Shown here one piece after another: positions 55,621 through 64,000 of a DNA stretch of 64,000 bases. The position numbers and the translations under genes are program-made. Below the pieces are notes generated by a model. It searched no databases and was not told where the DNA came from. It was given only the letters and a program-made list of their open reading frames with translations. Position 1 is the first letter of the stretch; the number at the start of each line of letters is the position of its first letter. This stretch comes from Schistocephalus solidus (Eukaryota > Platyhelminthes > Cestoda > Diphyllobothriidea > Diphyllobothriidae), in assembly GCA_017591395.1 (NCBI GenBank), contig WEDG01000293.1, positions 62,001-126,000 of the forward strand, given 5' to 3'.

Positions 55621-58569
55621 CTACTGCAAGTACTGCAACTGCTCATAGTACTACTATTGGCGGGATGACAAAGAAGCAACGATTTAAGTTCCCCAACATC
55701 CCGGCTGCGTTTCTTACGGGAACCGCGGTAATAGGGGTCATACCGGTGGGGCCTCCATGAGAGCACGCATTTCAACAGATACAGTGAAAAATAAGTAAAA
55801 AAATATATTTCCACCAATTTGTTTAACTGAATAAAAATGGGCGTTATTAATTACCTTGAGGTTGATTATGTATCAAATTTGAAGTGCCAGAGGGGCTGAC
55901 GCTGCCACAACGGAGTGCCATTGGTTGAAATTCAAGGTCAATCTGAACCCCTTTGTCCGACCAACCAGTCGGTGACGCAGAGCAGACCAATTGTCCTAGG
56001 ACGCAGAAGCTGATATCACAGATGACACCAAGGTTTTATTGCACGCAAGGTAAGCGATAAAGCAGAATATTTTTTGGAAAATTACACAGCGGAAGGAAAG
56101 GTGAAATGCGTAGGCAGTTTTTAGTCTGTGGCAAATATTACTTTGGATTTCGAAATACATCTGGCCTTTAAAAAGGCCTAAGCATTAACTTGTCCATTGC
56201 AGTGAACATGTCTTCAGAAGGAGGCAGTGGCAGGTGTATGTCTTCTCCAGGTGATGATGGATGTACTTTGGGGTCTGTGCTTTACCAAAAGTTTTACCTT
56301 TTCAAGACACTCATGGTGTTTTTCTCAGCCACCCTAATGGTCTCCTGCTATAGTAAACCACTCAGTGTTTCATTTTTCACACAGTCTCACCATGAGAGTT
56401 ATTAAAAGTCGAGTTTTGACGAATGATCTCAGTATGGGTGGGGAAACGTAAGTGAGACTGATGTTGGCAAATACGGCAGCCCTGGGGCCGCCTAATAAAG
56501 ACCTCATACTCGTTTAACGAGCCCAAAACAGAAGTTTAGGCATATTGGAGATCACGGAAAAGGAGGTGAGCATTGCCATGCCTACAAACCGTTGTACGTA
56601 GGTTGCTGTATAAGTAAGTGACAAATACCTTTACAACGCAACAGTCGGATTAATAAAGTGGTAGATGCTAAATATATTGGTTTTTGGGTCTGCGTACAGC
56701 GCTGAGGAAATTAGATTTTTATGGGTATTAAAAGCCTAGGTTCTGCAATATTTACCAAGCATGTCCATATTTGTCGTCGACTAGGAGGACAAGGTTTTCG
56801 TTTAGGAAGATAACGTATTGACGAGCGTTCTTTTATTTTCGACGTATATGGAGGTGTACTGGTTTCTCATTAAATATGCACACTATCCTTCAATCTTTAC
56901 CACAGACAGAATAGATTTGATTTTGTCACTGCATGCAGGCGCATTGGGTGTCCGTCTCTACGAAGTGCATAACCTCCTCATGGCTAAACCGGACAAATGC
57001 GATATTTGACCACTGCAAAATTTGCAATTTATAAGAGCGTGAACTTGTAGGCAACTAACTGTGTCAGACATAGTGTTGGCAAATTATAGGAGGTTGCAAA
57101 AAGGGATAGGAAATCTCACAGGTCATAACAGACAATAAGGCCTATACAGGAAGGAATTCACCGCTAATATGACGTTGCGATTGTTGCTTTTCTGTCATCT
57201 TACCTTTATAAATGATACAAATATGAATGTGGTGGTTCGAGCCTGGTTTTGCTGTGTCGGCTGTTTGCTTTGGCCGAAGTAGGACAAACTCCGAACTGCT
57301 CCACTGGGGAAGAATGAACATTTACGAGACGACATCAAAGCCTATAAGCTGAACGTCTTAAAAAAGGGGTTGTTGCTGTAAAGTTCAAAATACTGGTGTT
57401 AGGGGCGGAATTGACAGATGGTCTCCCCAGCCCCGCGCCCACCGAATTCAGCAGGGGAATGTGCACAACGTATGTGTACTATGCATTTTATATCCCTGCA
57501 CAGACATAATCACAGGCTAATGACGATGTGGCGTGTTTCCAGAGGCAGTTAGCCGATTCGCCAACGTTTCCTTGATACTCCAGCAAGCATAATTATCATA
57601 AATGGTTTGTAGGCCAATGACTGACGAAAATGCACAACACATCATCTCCTCTCTGCGGCGTAGACCGCATCAACCAACACAATCATCCTCATACCAGTAA
57701 ATGTCCTTCATTTATCACTTACTAAGTATAGCTTTGAATATACAGCATCTGGTTTCATGCCAATTGTCAAGACTGCATGTTTCTATCAGTTGCAGTAGGG
57801 TCTAAAATGTTCGATGGTGTTCGTCAGGTACGTCGGTAAAAATCTTGCTTTCATTGCCGGGAGCCAAGAGAGTGAGAGAAAAGGGGTTTGGCGAATACTG
57901 CGTAATTTCGTACCAATCACGCCACGGAACACGCCGTTAAGCTAGCATTGGCATATAATCAACGAATCAAACAATAACTCGGAAACAGAGGTTTAAAAAT
58001 AAGACCAAAATGCACTTTTCCAAAATTTTTAATTACAATGGTATTATACTAGTCAAGTAAGATTTTGAATGTTGTTTTATTTGAAACCAAAACAATATCC
58101 CAGTAATGGAGTTTCCTAAACGCCAGGGAGGAGGCCAAAATTCACGCGTTAAGTAACGGCATTAGCTTTCCAATAACATTAACCCTGACCAACCACCCAC
58201 TCCCAGATTTTACCAAGTGTCTCGGTAATTACTTTCTCTTTATAATTTTTGGCATCATTCAATATCGTTGCAAAGATGTTAATCTATTCGACGCAGTTTG
58301 CATTGCCTTCGCTACTGATAGAATTTTTTAATTTTATTACTTCAGTTTTCCTTGTCCCTTATGTCTTTTTTCTGCAATCAGTTCTCTGGGAGAAACTAGG
58401 CTTACGACTTTGAACTCATTATTTGTCATATAAAAATCTCAAAAATTTGAAACAATTTGATGAAGTACTCTCAGGCACCCGTGAGGTGCACCTTTTTTGA
58501 TCTGTATTTAAAACTATTCGGATTTTTAAAAAAAGTATCAAAATTTTTATGCAAAGAATTGACCACGAT
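55621..58569. other. Stretch without a recognised gene
   Basis: Short frames only; the one at 56190-56405 starts near a plausible ATG (SSEGGSGRCMSSPGDDGC) with a hydrophobic second half but has no family match. No transposon motif was recognised. GGTTCGAGCC near 57236 is an isolated B-box-like match without an A box. Confidence 0.4.
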
Positions 58570-58582
58570 TTTTATTTATTTA

Positions 58583-58600
58583 TTGCCAGTTTACAGGCAA
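58583..58600 (-). repeat. Terminal hairpin of LINE B3
   Basis: TTGCC and GGCAA arms around an AGTTTACA loop (plus-strand reading), identical to B1, next to the TTTA tail at 58570-58583. Confidence 0.75.
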
Positions 58601-58654
58601 GGTCAAAAAATATATATACATATACAGTAGATGGTCAAGCTGGCAGTGAAAAAA

Positions 58655-58686
58655 CTCCTGATCGTTGTTTCAAGGGTTTTCAGGAG
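58655..58686 (-). repeat. 3' UTR stem-loop of LINE B3
   Basis: CTCCTGA (58655-58661) pairs with TCAGGAG (58680-58686). The sense strand reads CTCCTGAAAA...AACGATCAGGAG, like B1, with a partly different loop. Confidence 0.75.
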
Positions 58687-58900
58687 AAAAAACTGCAGCT
58701 TATTTAGTAATTAAATTTCAGGACAGGGAAGCGTTGACACAGGTGCCCGGTGAAGGACTTCTCCATTCAGTGTTATGGATCCGGTATTCTGCACCAGCAG
58801 GTATGTCGGCGAACGGCTGTTCGCTGTCGACTGAGAAATAAGCCGATTAAGGTCTGCAGAGCCAGCAATATTGCCCTCAGCATGAAGTCCGGCACAGGAT

Positions 58901-60430
58901 TCAGAGTCCGTGAACGCCATCAGAACCGAAGAGAGCTTCCACAGAGTCAGCACCCAAAAGTTTTGGATGGTGTCCTGAATGTAGAAAACTAGTGACACCT
59001 CGGGTAAACAAGGGATAGCTTTGCTGAATGTTGATACTTCTAGGTAGCTTATTACAGATTGCTATAGCGTTTACCGAAAAAAACTGTGGGTATCTAACGG
59101 TGCATGCCAAAGGAAGAAATAAAAATACATCTCGATGACTGGTGCGTCGACAGTGGTCAAGGTGCCTCAGAGATGTAAGGGGGTTAAATGTACAACTGTT
59201 TAAAAGTTTAAACAGTAAAAATAGTCCCTTCTGTAATCTGCGAAGCCACAGCGGGTCAAGGCTTGTAAGCTCACATCGTTGTTCTGAATAGAAAATTCTT
59301 TTTGTAAAGAAGTGCTGGACTGATTCTATCTTCTTTCGTTCACTAGCGTGCAAAAGGCTAAATAGAAACGAGCAGTATTGCAAACTAGGCCTGACATACA
59401 TTTTATAGAGGCTGATTCTAATGTTAACGGTTTTAAAATGTCTAAGAATAAACCTCGTAGTTTGGCGTGCTTTCGAGACAATCAGGGCGCAGTGCTCTGA
59501 CAGATTAAGACTACTAGAATATGATATGCCCAGATCCTTTATAACTCCGGGCACATTTAGGTCGTGACCGTCTATGCTTAGGTGGGGCTGATGGTTGTCG
59601 CCAATAACCATAACGGAGCACTTTTGCCAAGAAAGTGAGAGGCGCCATGTGCGACACCACTGAGCAAAGGCCTGAAGATCCTTTTGTAAGAGCTCACGCA
59701 CGATGTTGCGGTCAACCGGTTTATATCGATAGGCAACTTTTAAATCGTCAGCGTACATAAAGGGCCTACCATACTGAAAACAATCAGGAACATCGTTGAC
59801 AAAGAGGCAAAATAGAAGCGGGCCGAGCACGCTGCCCTGAATAACTCCGCTCCTCACATGCGTGGGGTTGGAGATAACATCAGAAATTTAAACCCGTTGT
59901 GCGCGAGCATTAAAATAGGAAAATATTAAGTTCAGAAGCTTGTTACCTATGCCAAAGGAGGCAAGTTTCAGCAGTAGGAGATCATGGTCAACATGATCAA
60001 AAGCCTTCGTGAGATCGAAGTAAACGGTGTAAATTGCGAAACCACTGTCTCTAGATTGTAGCACATGATCAAAGAAAGAGAGCTGGCAAGTGTCACAAGA
60101 CCTTTTTCGAGAAACCCATGCTGAGCCGCATTAAGTAGGTTATTCTCTGCTAGGTGACGCATCATATTGTCTTTGATCAAGGTCTCTAAGATCTTTGAGA
60201 CTACTGTTAGTGTATTTATTGGCCTAAAGTCGTCAAATGATGTAGGTCAGCCGTATTGGGTATAGGCAGTATGTGCGATTTCTTCCATAAAATAGGGAAA
60301 GTTTCACTTTCAAGAGCAAGATTAAATATCTTATACAAAAGGGACGGAAATATATCGTTCGCATCCGCCTTTAGAACGCTGACCGGGACGCCATCTGGTC
60401 CTGGACTGTAAGATTACCGAAAACGCCGAA
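58901..60430 (-). pseudogene. LINE B3 reverse transcriptase
   Basis: The 318-codon frame 59857-58901 holds VIQGSVLGPLLFCLFVNDVP, the intact FMYADDLKVAYRYKPVDRN (about 59760-59700), AQWCRTWRLSLSWQKCSVMVIG, DLGISYSSSLNLSEHC, KMYVRPSLQYCSFLFSLLH and RYPQFFSVNAIAICNKLP. The frame stops at a TGA beside SVEALFGSDGVHGL. Upstream, 60180-59968 carries KDNMMRHLAENNLLNAAQHGF, and SPGPDGVPVSVLKADANDIF lies near 60400-60350. Shifts at about 59880 and 60080 break the domain. Confidence 0.87.
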
Positions 60431-60486
60431 TGGCTACGGTCAAGTCCCAGAGGGTAAAAGTTATGGTTTAAGAGGACGTTACCGGT

Positions 60487-60999
60487 TCAAACCCGGATGA
60501 TAGGAAAGGGAGCGACAGTATGTTCACTTAACATTCTAGACAAGATAGCATTGAAGCTATCAGCAGTCAACTTAGCGTCAGCTATAGGGTTTCCTAAGGC
60601 GTCTCGAAGTACGTGGTGCTGCGTTTTTCTCTGCGCTTTTACTGTGCGCGAAAAGAGCTTCGCAAAATTTAACGAAGGGTTTTCGGCAAAGGTAACCTCA
60701 TTGACTTGTCGTTTTTCGTCAGACAGCCTCTTAGCCTCTTCAAAGATTTTCTGGATCAAGGGCAGGACGGAGGTGTCGTTTTGTAGATGAAAACGACGGG
60801 AGAGTCTACGCAGTCTATGGCGGAATGATAAAGGGAGGTAGACTTCATCCTTGACATTAATTATTTTCTTACGGGGTATAAAACGAGAAATGAGTGGACC
60901 TAGAACTTGGTTCAAAGTATCAGTACAAACATTCCCATACGAACATACAAAGAAGTAAGTCCAATCATGGGAATTTAGATGCGTTAGCAATTCCATCAT
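60487..60999 (-). pseudogene. LINE B3 linker between endonuclease and RT
   Basis: A 170-codon open frame reads ELLTHLNSHDWTYFFVC, VLGPLISRFIPRKKIINVKD, EVYLPLSFRHRLRRLSRRFH, QKIFEEAKRLSDEKRQVNEV, SRTVKAQRKTQHHVLRDALG and KLTADSFNAILSRMLSEH. It corresponds to B1 11600-12100. No catalytic motif is expected here. Confidence 0.8.
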
Positions 61000-61127
61000 A
61001 TTTGCTGATCTGAAATCACGGAAAAAGCTATATTTTTGGAAAACGTTTCAGCAGCCTCTAGTTCTAGTTAAGAAAGAACTATATTATGATCAGAACCCCC
61101 ACGTGGATCTTAAGGTGACACTGACAA

Positions 61128-61720
61128 TTACTGACAACATCTACAGAAAATTAGATCAAGTATGTTTGATCCTCCTGTGGGAAAATTAACTACCTGGTCC
61201 CACATGCCTATATCTATGGCCTCAAACAGGTCTTCGAACTTTGCAGGACTGGAAGTTGGAAACCAATGAACTTCAGGAAGATTGAAGTCACCTGCAATCA
61301 AGCAGTACTTCAGATTTAAGTCAGCTGCGGCGTGAAATGCCTGCGAGAGACAAAGATCGTAATCCTCGCTGGCATTGGGTGGGCGATAGACACTACCAAC
61401 GAGTAAAGAGTAGGTATCTGTAAGAACTACTCGGAGCCAACAGCTCTCTTCTGCTGCGGTAAATTGGCGATAGTCCAACGGAAGAAATGTAATTGGTTTC
61501 CTAACAATGATACAGCTTCCTCCACCACGGCCCTCGTGTCGATCATTACGAATGTAATCGAAGCCTAGAATAGAGAGTTCGGTGTCGGATAAACAGGGTG
61601 TTGCCCATGTCTCTGTAACTATTACAATGTCGGGGCGGTGGATTAAAACAAAAGTCTGGAGCAAAGACATCTTATTAAGCAGAGATCTGGCATTTAGGAC
61701 GATTATTTAAGTGGGCACGT
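61128..61720 (-). pseudogene. LINE B3 endonuclease
   Basis: The open frame 61670-61128 gives MSLLQTFVLIHRPDIVIVTETWATP (Glu), RHEGRGGGSCIIV, VYRPPNASEDYD, CLIAGDFNLPEVHW (Asp) and PTGGSNILDLIF, then a stop. GGSDHNIV (His) follows about 25 bp later in a broken stretch. IIVLNARSLLNK lies just upstream at about 61705-61670, with a stop before it. Confidence 0.85.
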
Positions 61721-61875
61721 TTTCGGTTTCTGAATCGGGACAGTTTGGTTGTCAGAGTGACTGCCTTCGGCCAAAGAAATGCTCTTTTCAATTGAACTAT
61801 CTGTCCATCCCTTTTTTGAGATTTGCCTCGCCATTGGTCTTTCGTGTTTTCAGTTCTATTATTAGCTGTCGCATT

Positions 61876-62440
61876 TTAATTCGCTCTTTCAGCCCATATT
61901 TCGGTTGAAAAATAAACTTTAGAATGCGGACCCCATAGGGTTGATTTTCTCTGTAGCAGGAGCTGTGCCTGTGCTTCGTTTTCCAAGATGATTTTAAGAG
62001 GTCTTGGTTGAGGATTTGAATCGGCTGTTGACAGAGACTTCCCTATTCTATATGTCTTGAGAATGTGAATGGACTCGCCATCCGTTAGCAACGTTTTTGC
62101 ATACAATTGAAGGAGTTCCAAGTCATGTTGTACTCGCTCCTTCGGAATTACTAATGCTGACTCAGGAACGCCCTTTATGATAACATTATGTTTTCGATTC
62201 AATCGAGCGCCCGTTTGCAACTCAGGTCTTTCAACTGAGTGAGTACTTGTAACCAGTTCACTTGGTCCGATAGGCCCAGATTAACCGGTTGTTGGGCAGG
62301 CTGGAGCCAAATCTGTGCACGACTTGGTCTTCGTAGACCTTTTCCTCTGTGGCTTTACAAACTCACCAACCTATTCAAAATTACATGCTGGTGCAATTCA
62401 AGTTTGCCAGTAGCAAGCTGGCGGAAGGACAGAAAGGGAT
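61876..62440 (-). pseudogene. LINE B3 ORF1 core
   Basis: The 114-codon frame 62220-61876 reads RLNRKHNVIIKGVPESALVI, ERVQHDLELLQLYAKTLLTD, SIHILKTYRIGKSL and RPLKIILENEAQAQLLLQRK. Upstream in the same sense lie SGPIGPSELVTSTHSVERPE and a Lys/Arg-rich stretch. It shows the uninterrupted form of the core that is stop-broken in B1 (at 10506). Its fold is unassigned; RNA binding is a guess from position. Confidence 0.7.
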
Positions 62441-62518
62441 TGAGCATGAGAATACCTCCAGCCGTGAAGGTAATGCGCTTACTTGAATTCCGTATATACC
62501 TCACTTCATAAGGCATAT

Positions 62519-63080
62519 TGTAACGGACCACAGAACCGACATAATTGTTTGAAGGTACTGGGAGCGCTTTTCGCGTGGATCCCAGATGGGAAAGGGGAGT
62601 GAAGACTCACTTTTGGTACAAGCCCCGGATGGAGACAGAGTGATTGATTGTTGGTGAAGAGGTCGTTGCCACCTTCCACTCTCAAACGCTGACCCCCATC
62701 CCCACAGTTATCGTCTCCACACATCGTGTCATTGTCTCCCACTCAATATCAGCATCCTTTCGTTCCAGTCCTGCAGTTGCCCACATCGTGGCATTCTCCA
62801 CCGGTTATCCAATGGACATGAGAGAATTCATCCCAGTCCATACAGTACATATCCACATGTAACGCTTCCTTCCTTATTTTATTTTGTACCCTTCCATAAA
62901 TTTATATCCTTCTTACTAGTAGAATCAATTTCTTCATTTCTGCTGTTTTTTCGAATAAATGTTGTATTTGTGTGATCGGCATTGGGCTTAGTGACTCTGT
63001 TAAGTACTCGCACCAACTAAAATGACCACAGGTGCTTAACTCGCCCGTGTGTTCCAACCTCGGAGTCTTCGGTCGCTACA
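62519..63080 (+). mobile_element. LTR unit 1 of a TRIM-like tandem array
   Basis: Starts TGTAACGGACCACAG and ends CTTCGGTCGCTACA, 562 bp. The ends match the solo LTR at 15900-16420. Internal landmarks: GGGAGCGCTTTTCGC, CTTCCACTCTCAAACGCTGACC and GTGTCATTGTCTCCCACTCAA. Frames inside (62239-62862 region) are not genes. Confidence 0.85.
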
Positions 63081-63179
63081 TTGGTGTTAGTGGTGGGATA
63101 GAGAGGGGCACACACCTTTTTACTGTGAAAACCAATCCCCACAGCACTGAGGATAGTGCTGTGACTCAGGAGGGGGATT
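63081..63179 (+). other. Spacer 1: PBS-like start and purine tract
   Basis: It opens TTGGTGTTAGTGGTGGGA immediately after the LTR, where a primer-binding site should be, and closes with AGGAGGGGGAT just before the next TGTAACG, where a polypurine tract should be. It is about 99 bp with no coding capacity. In spacer 2 the start is TTGGTGGCAGTGGTGGGA, which shares about 12 of 16 positions with the initiator-Met primer site as I remember it (tentative). Confidence 0.6.
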
Positions 63180-63684
63180 TGTAACGAACCACAGGACTGA
63201 ACAGGTTGTTTAAGTGGAAGGAAGACTCACTTTTGCTGCAAGCCCAGGATGGGGTCGGAATGGTCGATTGTCGGTGAAGAGGTCGGGGCCTCTTCCACTC
63301 TCAAACGCTGACCGCCATCCCCACAATTATCGTCTGCACATATCATGTCATTGTCTCCCACTCAATATCAGAATCCTCTCGCCCCGACCCTGCAGTTGCC
63401 CACAGCGTTGCATTTTCCACCGGTTATTCAACGGGCATGAGAGACTTCCTCCCAACCCATACGGAACATGTTTACATTTAAACGCTCCCTTACTTATTTT
63501 CTTTGTACACCTTTCTTACTAATAGAATCCGTTTCCTACATTTACACTGTTTATTCTAATGACTTCTATATTCGCTTGATCGGCATGGGGCTTAGTGACT
63601 CTGTTAAGTAATTGCACCAACTAAAATGAATACAAGTGCTTTACTCGCCCGTGTGTGCCAACCTCGGAGTCTTGGGCCGCTACT
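63180..63684 (+). mobile_element. LTR unit 2 of the TRIM-like array
   Basis: Starts TGTAACGAACCACAGG and ends GGGCCGCTACT, about 505 bp; the terminal CA has changed to CT. It lacks ~50 bp present near the start of unit 1. Confidence 0.8.
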
Positions 63685-63784
63685 TTGGTGGCAGTGGTGG
63701 GAAAGAGAAGCGCACAAACCCTTCCCCCTGTGAACACCAACTCGACGAGCACTGAGGATAATTCTGCACCTCATGGGGAGGCTA
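63685..63784 (+). other. Spacer 2 of the TRIM-like array
   Basis: Opens TTGGTGGCAGTGGTGGGAAAGAG and closes CATGGGGAGGCTA before the next LTR. About 100 bp, homologous to spacer 1. Confidence 0.6.
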
Positions 63785-64000
63785 TGTAACGGACCACGAG
63801 ACAGACAGAATTGTTTGAATTAACTGGGAGCACTTTTCGCAAAGAACCCGGATGGGAATTGTGCAATCGTTTTCTGTGAAGATGGCCGGTGTTCCTTCTC
63901 TCCCTACCGCTGACGTCTCCCCCTCCCCGTTACCGCTTTCGTACAGGCTCACAAATTCCTGACCGTTAGGATCTCCGAGACCCTCAACCGCAGTTGCCAA
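63785..64000 (+). mobile_element. LTR unit 3 (runs off the right edge)
   Basis: Starts TGTAACGGACCACGAG and carries GGGAGCACTTTTCGC as in the solo LTR. The window ends inside it, so the array may continue. Confidence 0.8.

Larger units (their letters stand above)
58570..62510 (-). mobile_element. CR1-like LINE copy B3, nearly full length
   Basis: Minus strand, from the 3' end: TTTA tail (58570-58583), terminal hairpin (58583-58600), stem-loop (58655-58686), 3' UTR, RT (58901-60430), linker (60487-60999), endonuclease (61128-61720) and ORF1 (61876 to about 62440). Order and sequence follow B1 closely, including a basic KPQRKRSTKTKSCTDLAPACP stretch upstream of ORF1 core (about 62290-62360). 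The 5' end is close to, or cut by, the LTR array beginning at 62519. Stops and shifts make it inactive, but several domains are better preserved than in B1. Confidence 0.87.

Noticed and set aside
56190..56405. A 71-codon frame with a plausible ATG
   Set aside because: No family match, no splice-linked neighbours, and length expected by chance.
58711..58998. Small extra frame after the RT (TDSESCAGLHAEGNIAGSA...), also open in B1 at 13710-13922
   Set aside because: It overlaps the RT end in another frame and is not kept in B2, so it is probably shared 3' UTR descent rather than a third ORF.

Overview
This is eukaryotic nuclear DNA made almost entirely of dead and dying retrotransposons, with one recognisable host gene. 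The mix (CR1-like and RTE-like LINEs, a Penelope-like fragment, Gypsy pieces, short LTR elements, ACT microsatellites) together with 33-40 nt introns in the one host gene suggests a flatworm, most plausibly a tapeworm. That is an inference from family knowledge; nothing here names the species.

Host gene. RPS3A (40S ribosomal protein S3a / eS1) lies on the minus strand at 7471-8353. It has four exons and three tiny introns and gives an uninterrupted 258-residue product, so it looks live. The flanks 907-6250 and 8354-9600 hold no other gene I can support.

RTE-like family A (minus strand). There are four copies: A1 (1-600, 5' end only, running off the left edge), A2 (24388-30459), A3 (33985-39399) and A4 (43845-46138, 5' truncated). 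A2 and A3 can be bounded to the base by target-site duplications. The family encodes an AP endonuclease, a reverse transcriptase and an unusual C-terminal run of C2H2 zinc fingers.

CR1-like LINEs. Family B has copies at 9600-14066 (+), 17345-21430 (-) and 58570-62510 (-), plus a fragment at 14308-14460. Families C (14461-16560 and 31090-32305), D (49590-50884 and 52681-55268), E (40870-42740), F (22209-23160), G (23200-24378 continued at 30469-31040; second copy 32310-33167) and an ORF1 relic (39680-40640) are also present. All are broken; D2 comes closest to intact.

LTR elements. Gypsy pol remains lie at 46150-48598, 48835-49252 and 14068-14225. A separate LTR family with TGTA...TACA ends gives a solo LTR (15900-16420) and, at the right edge, a tandem LTR-spacer-LTR-spacer-LTR array (62519 onward). 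Its spacers of about 100 bp hold only a primer-binding-like start and a purine tract, as in a TRIM element.

Insertion order can be read in places. A2 split LINE G1, and the unsplit paralogue G2 shows the empty site. A solo LTR split LINE C1, and removing it restores the reading frame. A3 landed in the loop of an older inverted repeat. B1 ends against a Gypsy integrase fragment. The most notable items are the zinc-finger-bearing RTE family, the TRIM-like tandem LTR array, the paired 3' hairpins kept by the diverged CR1 copies, and the G-rich 5' termini of family A.
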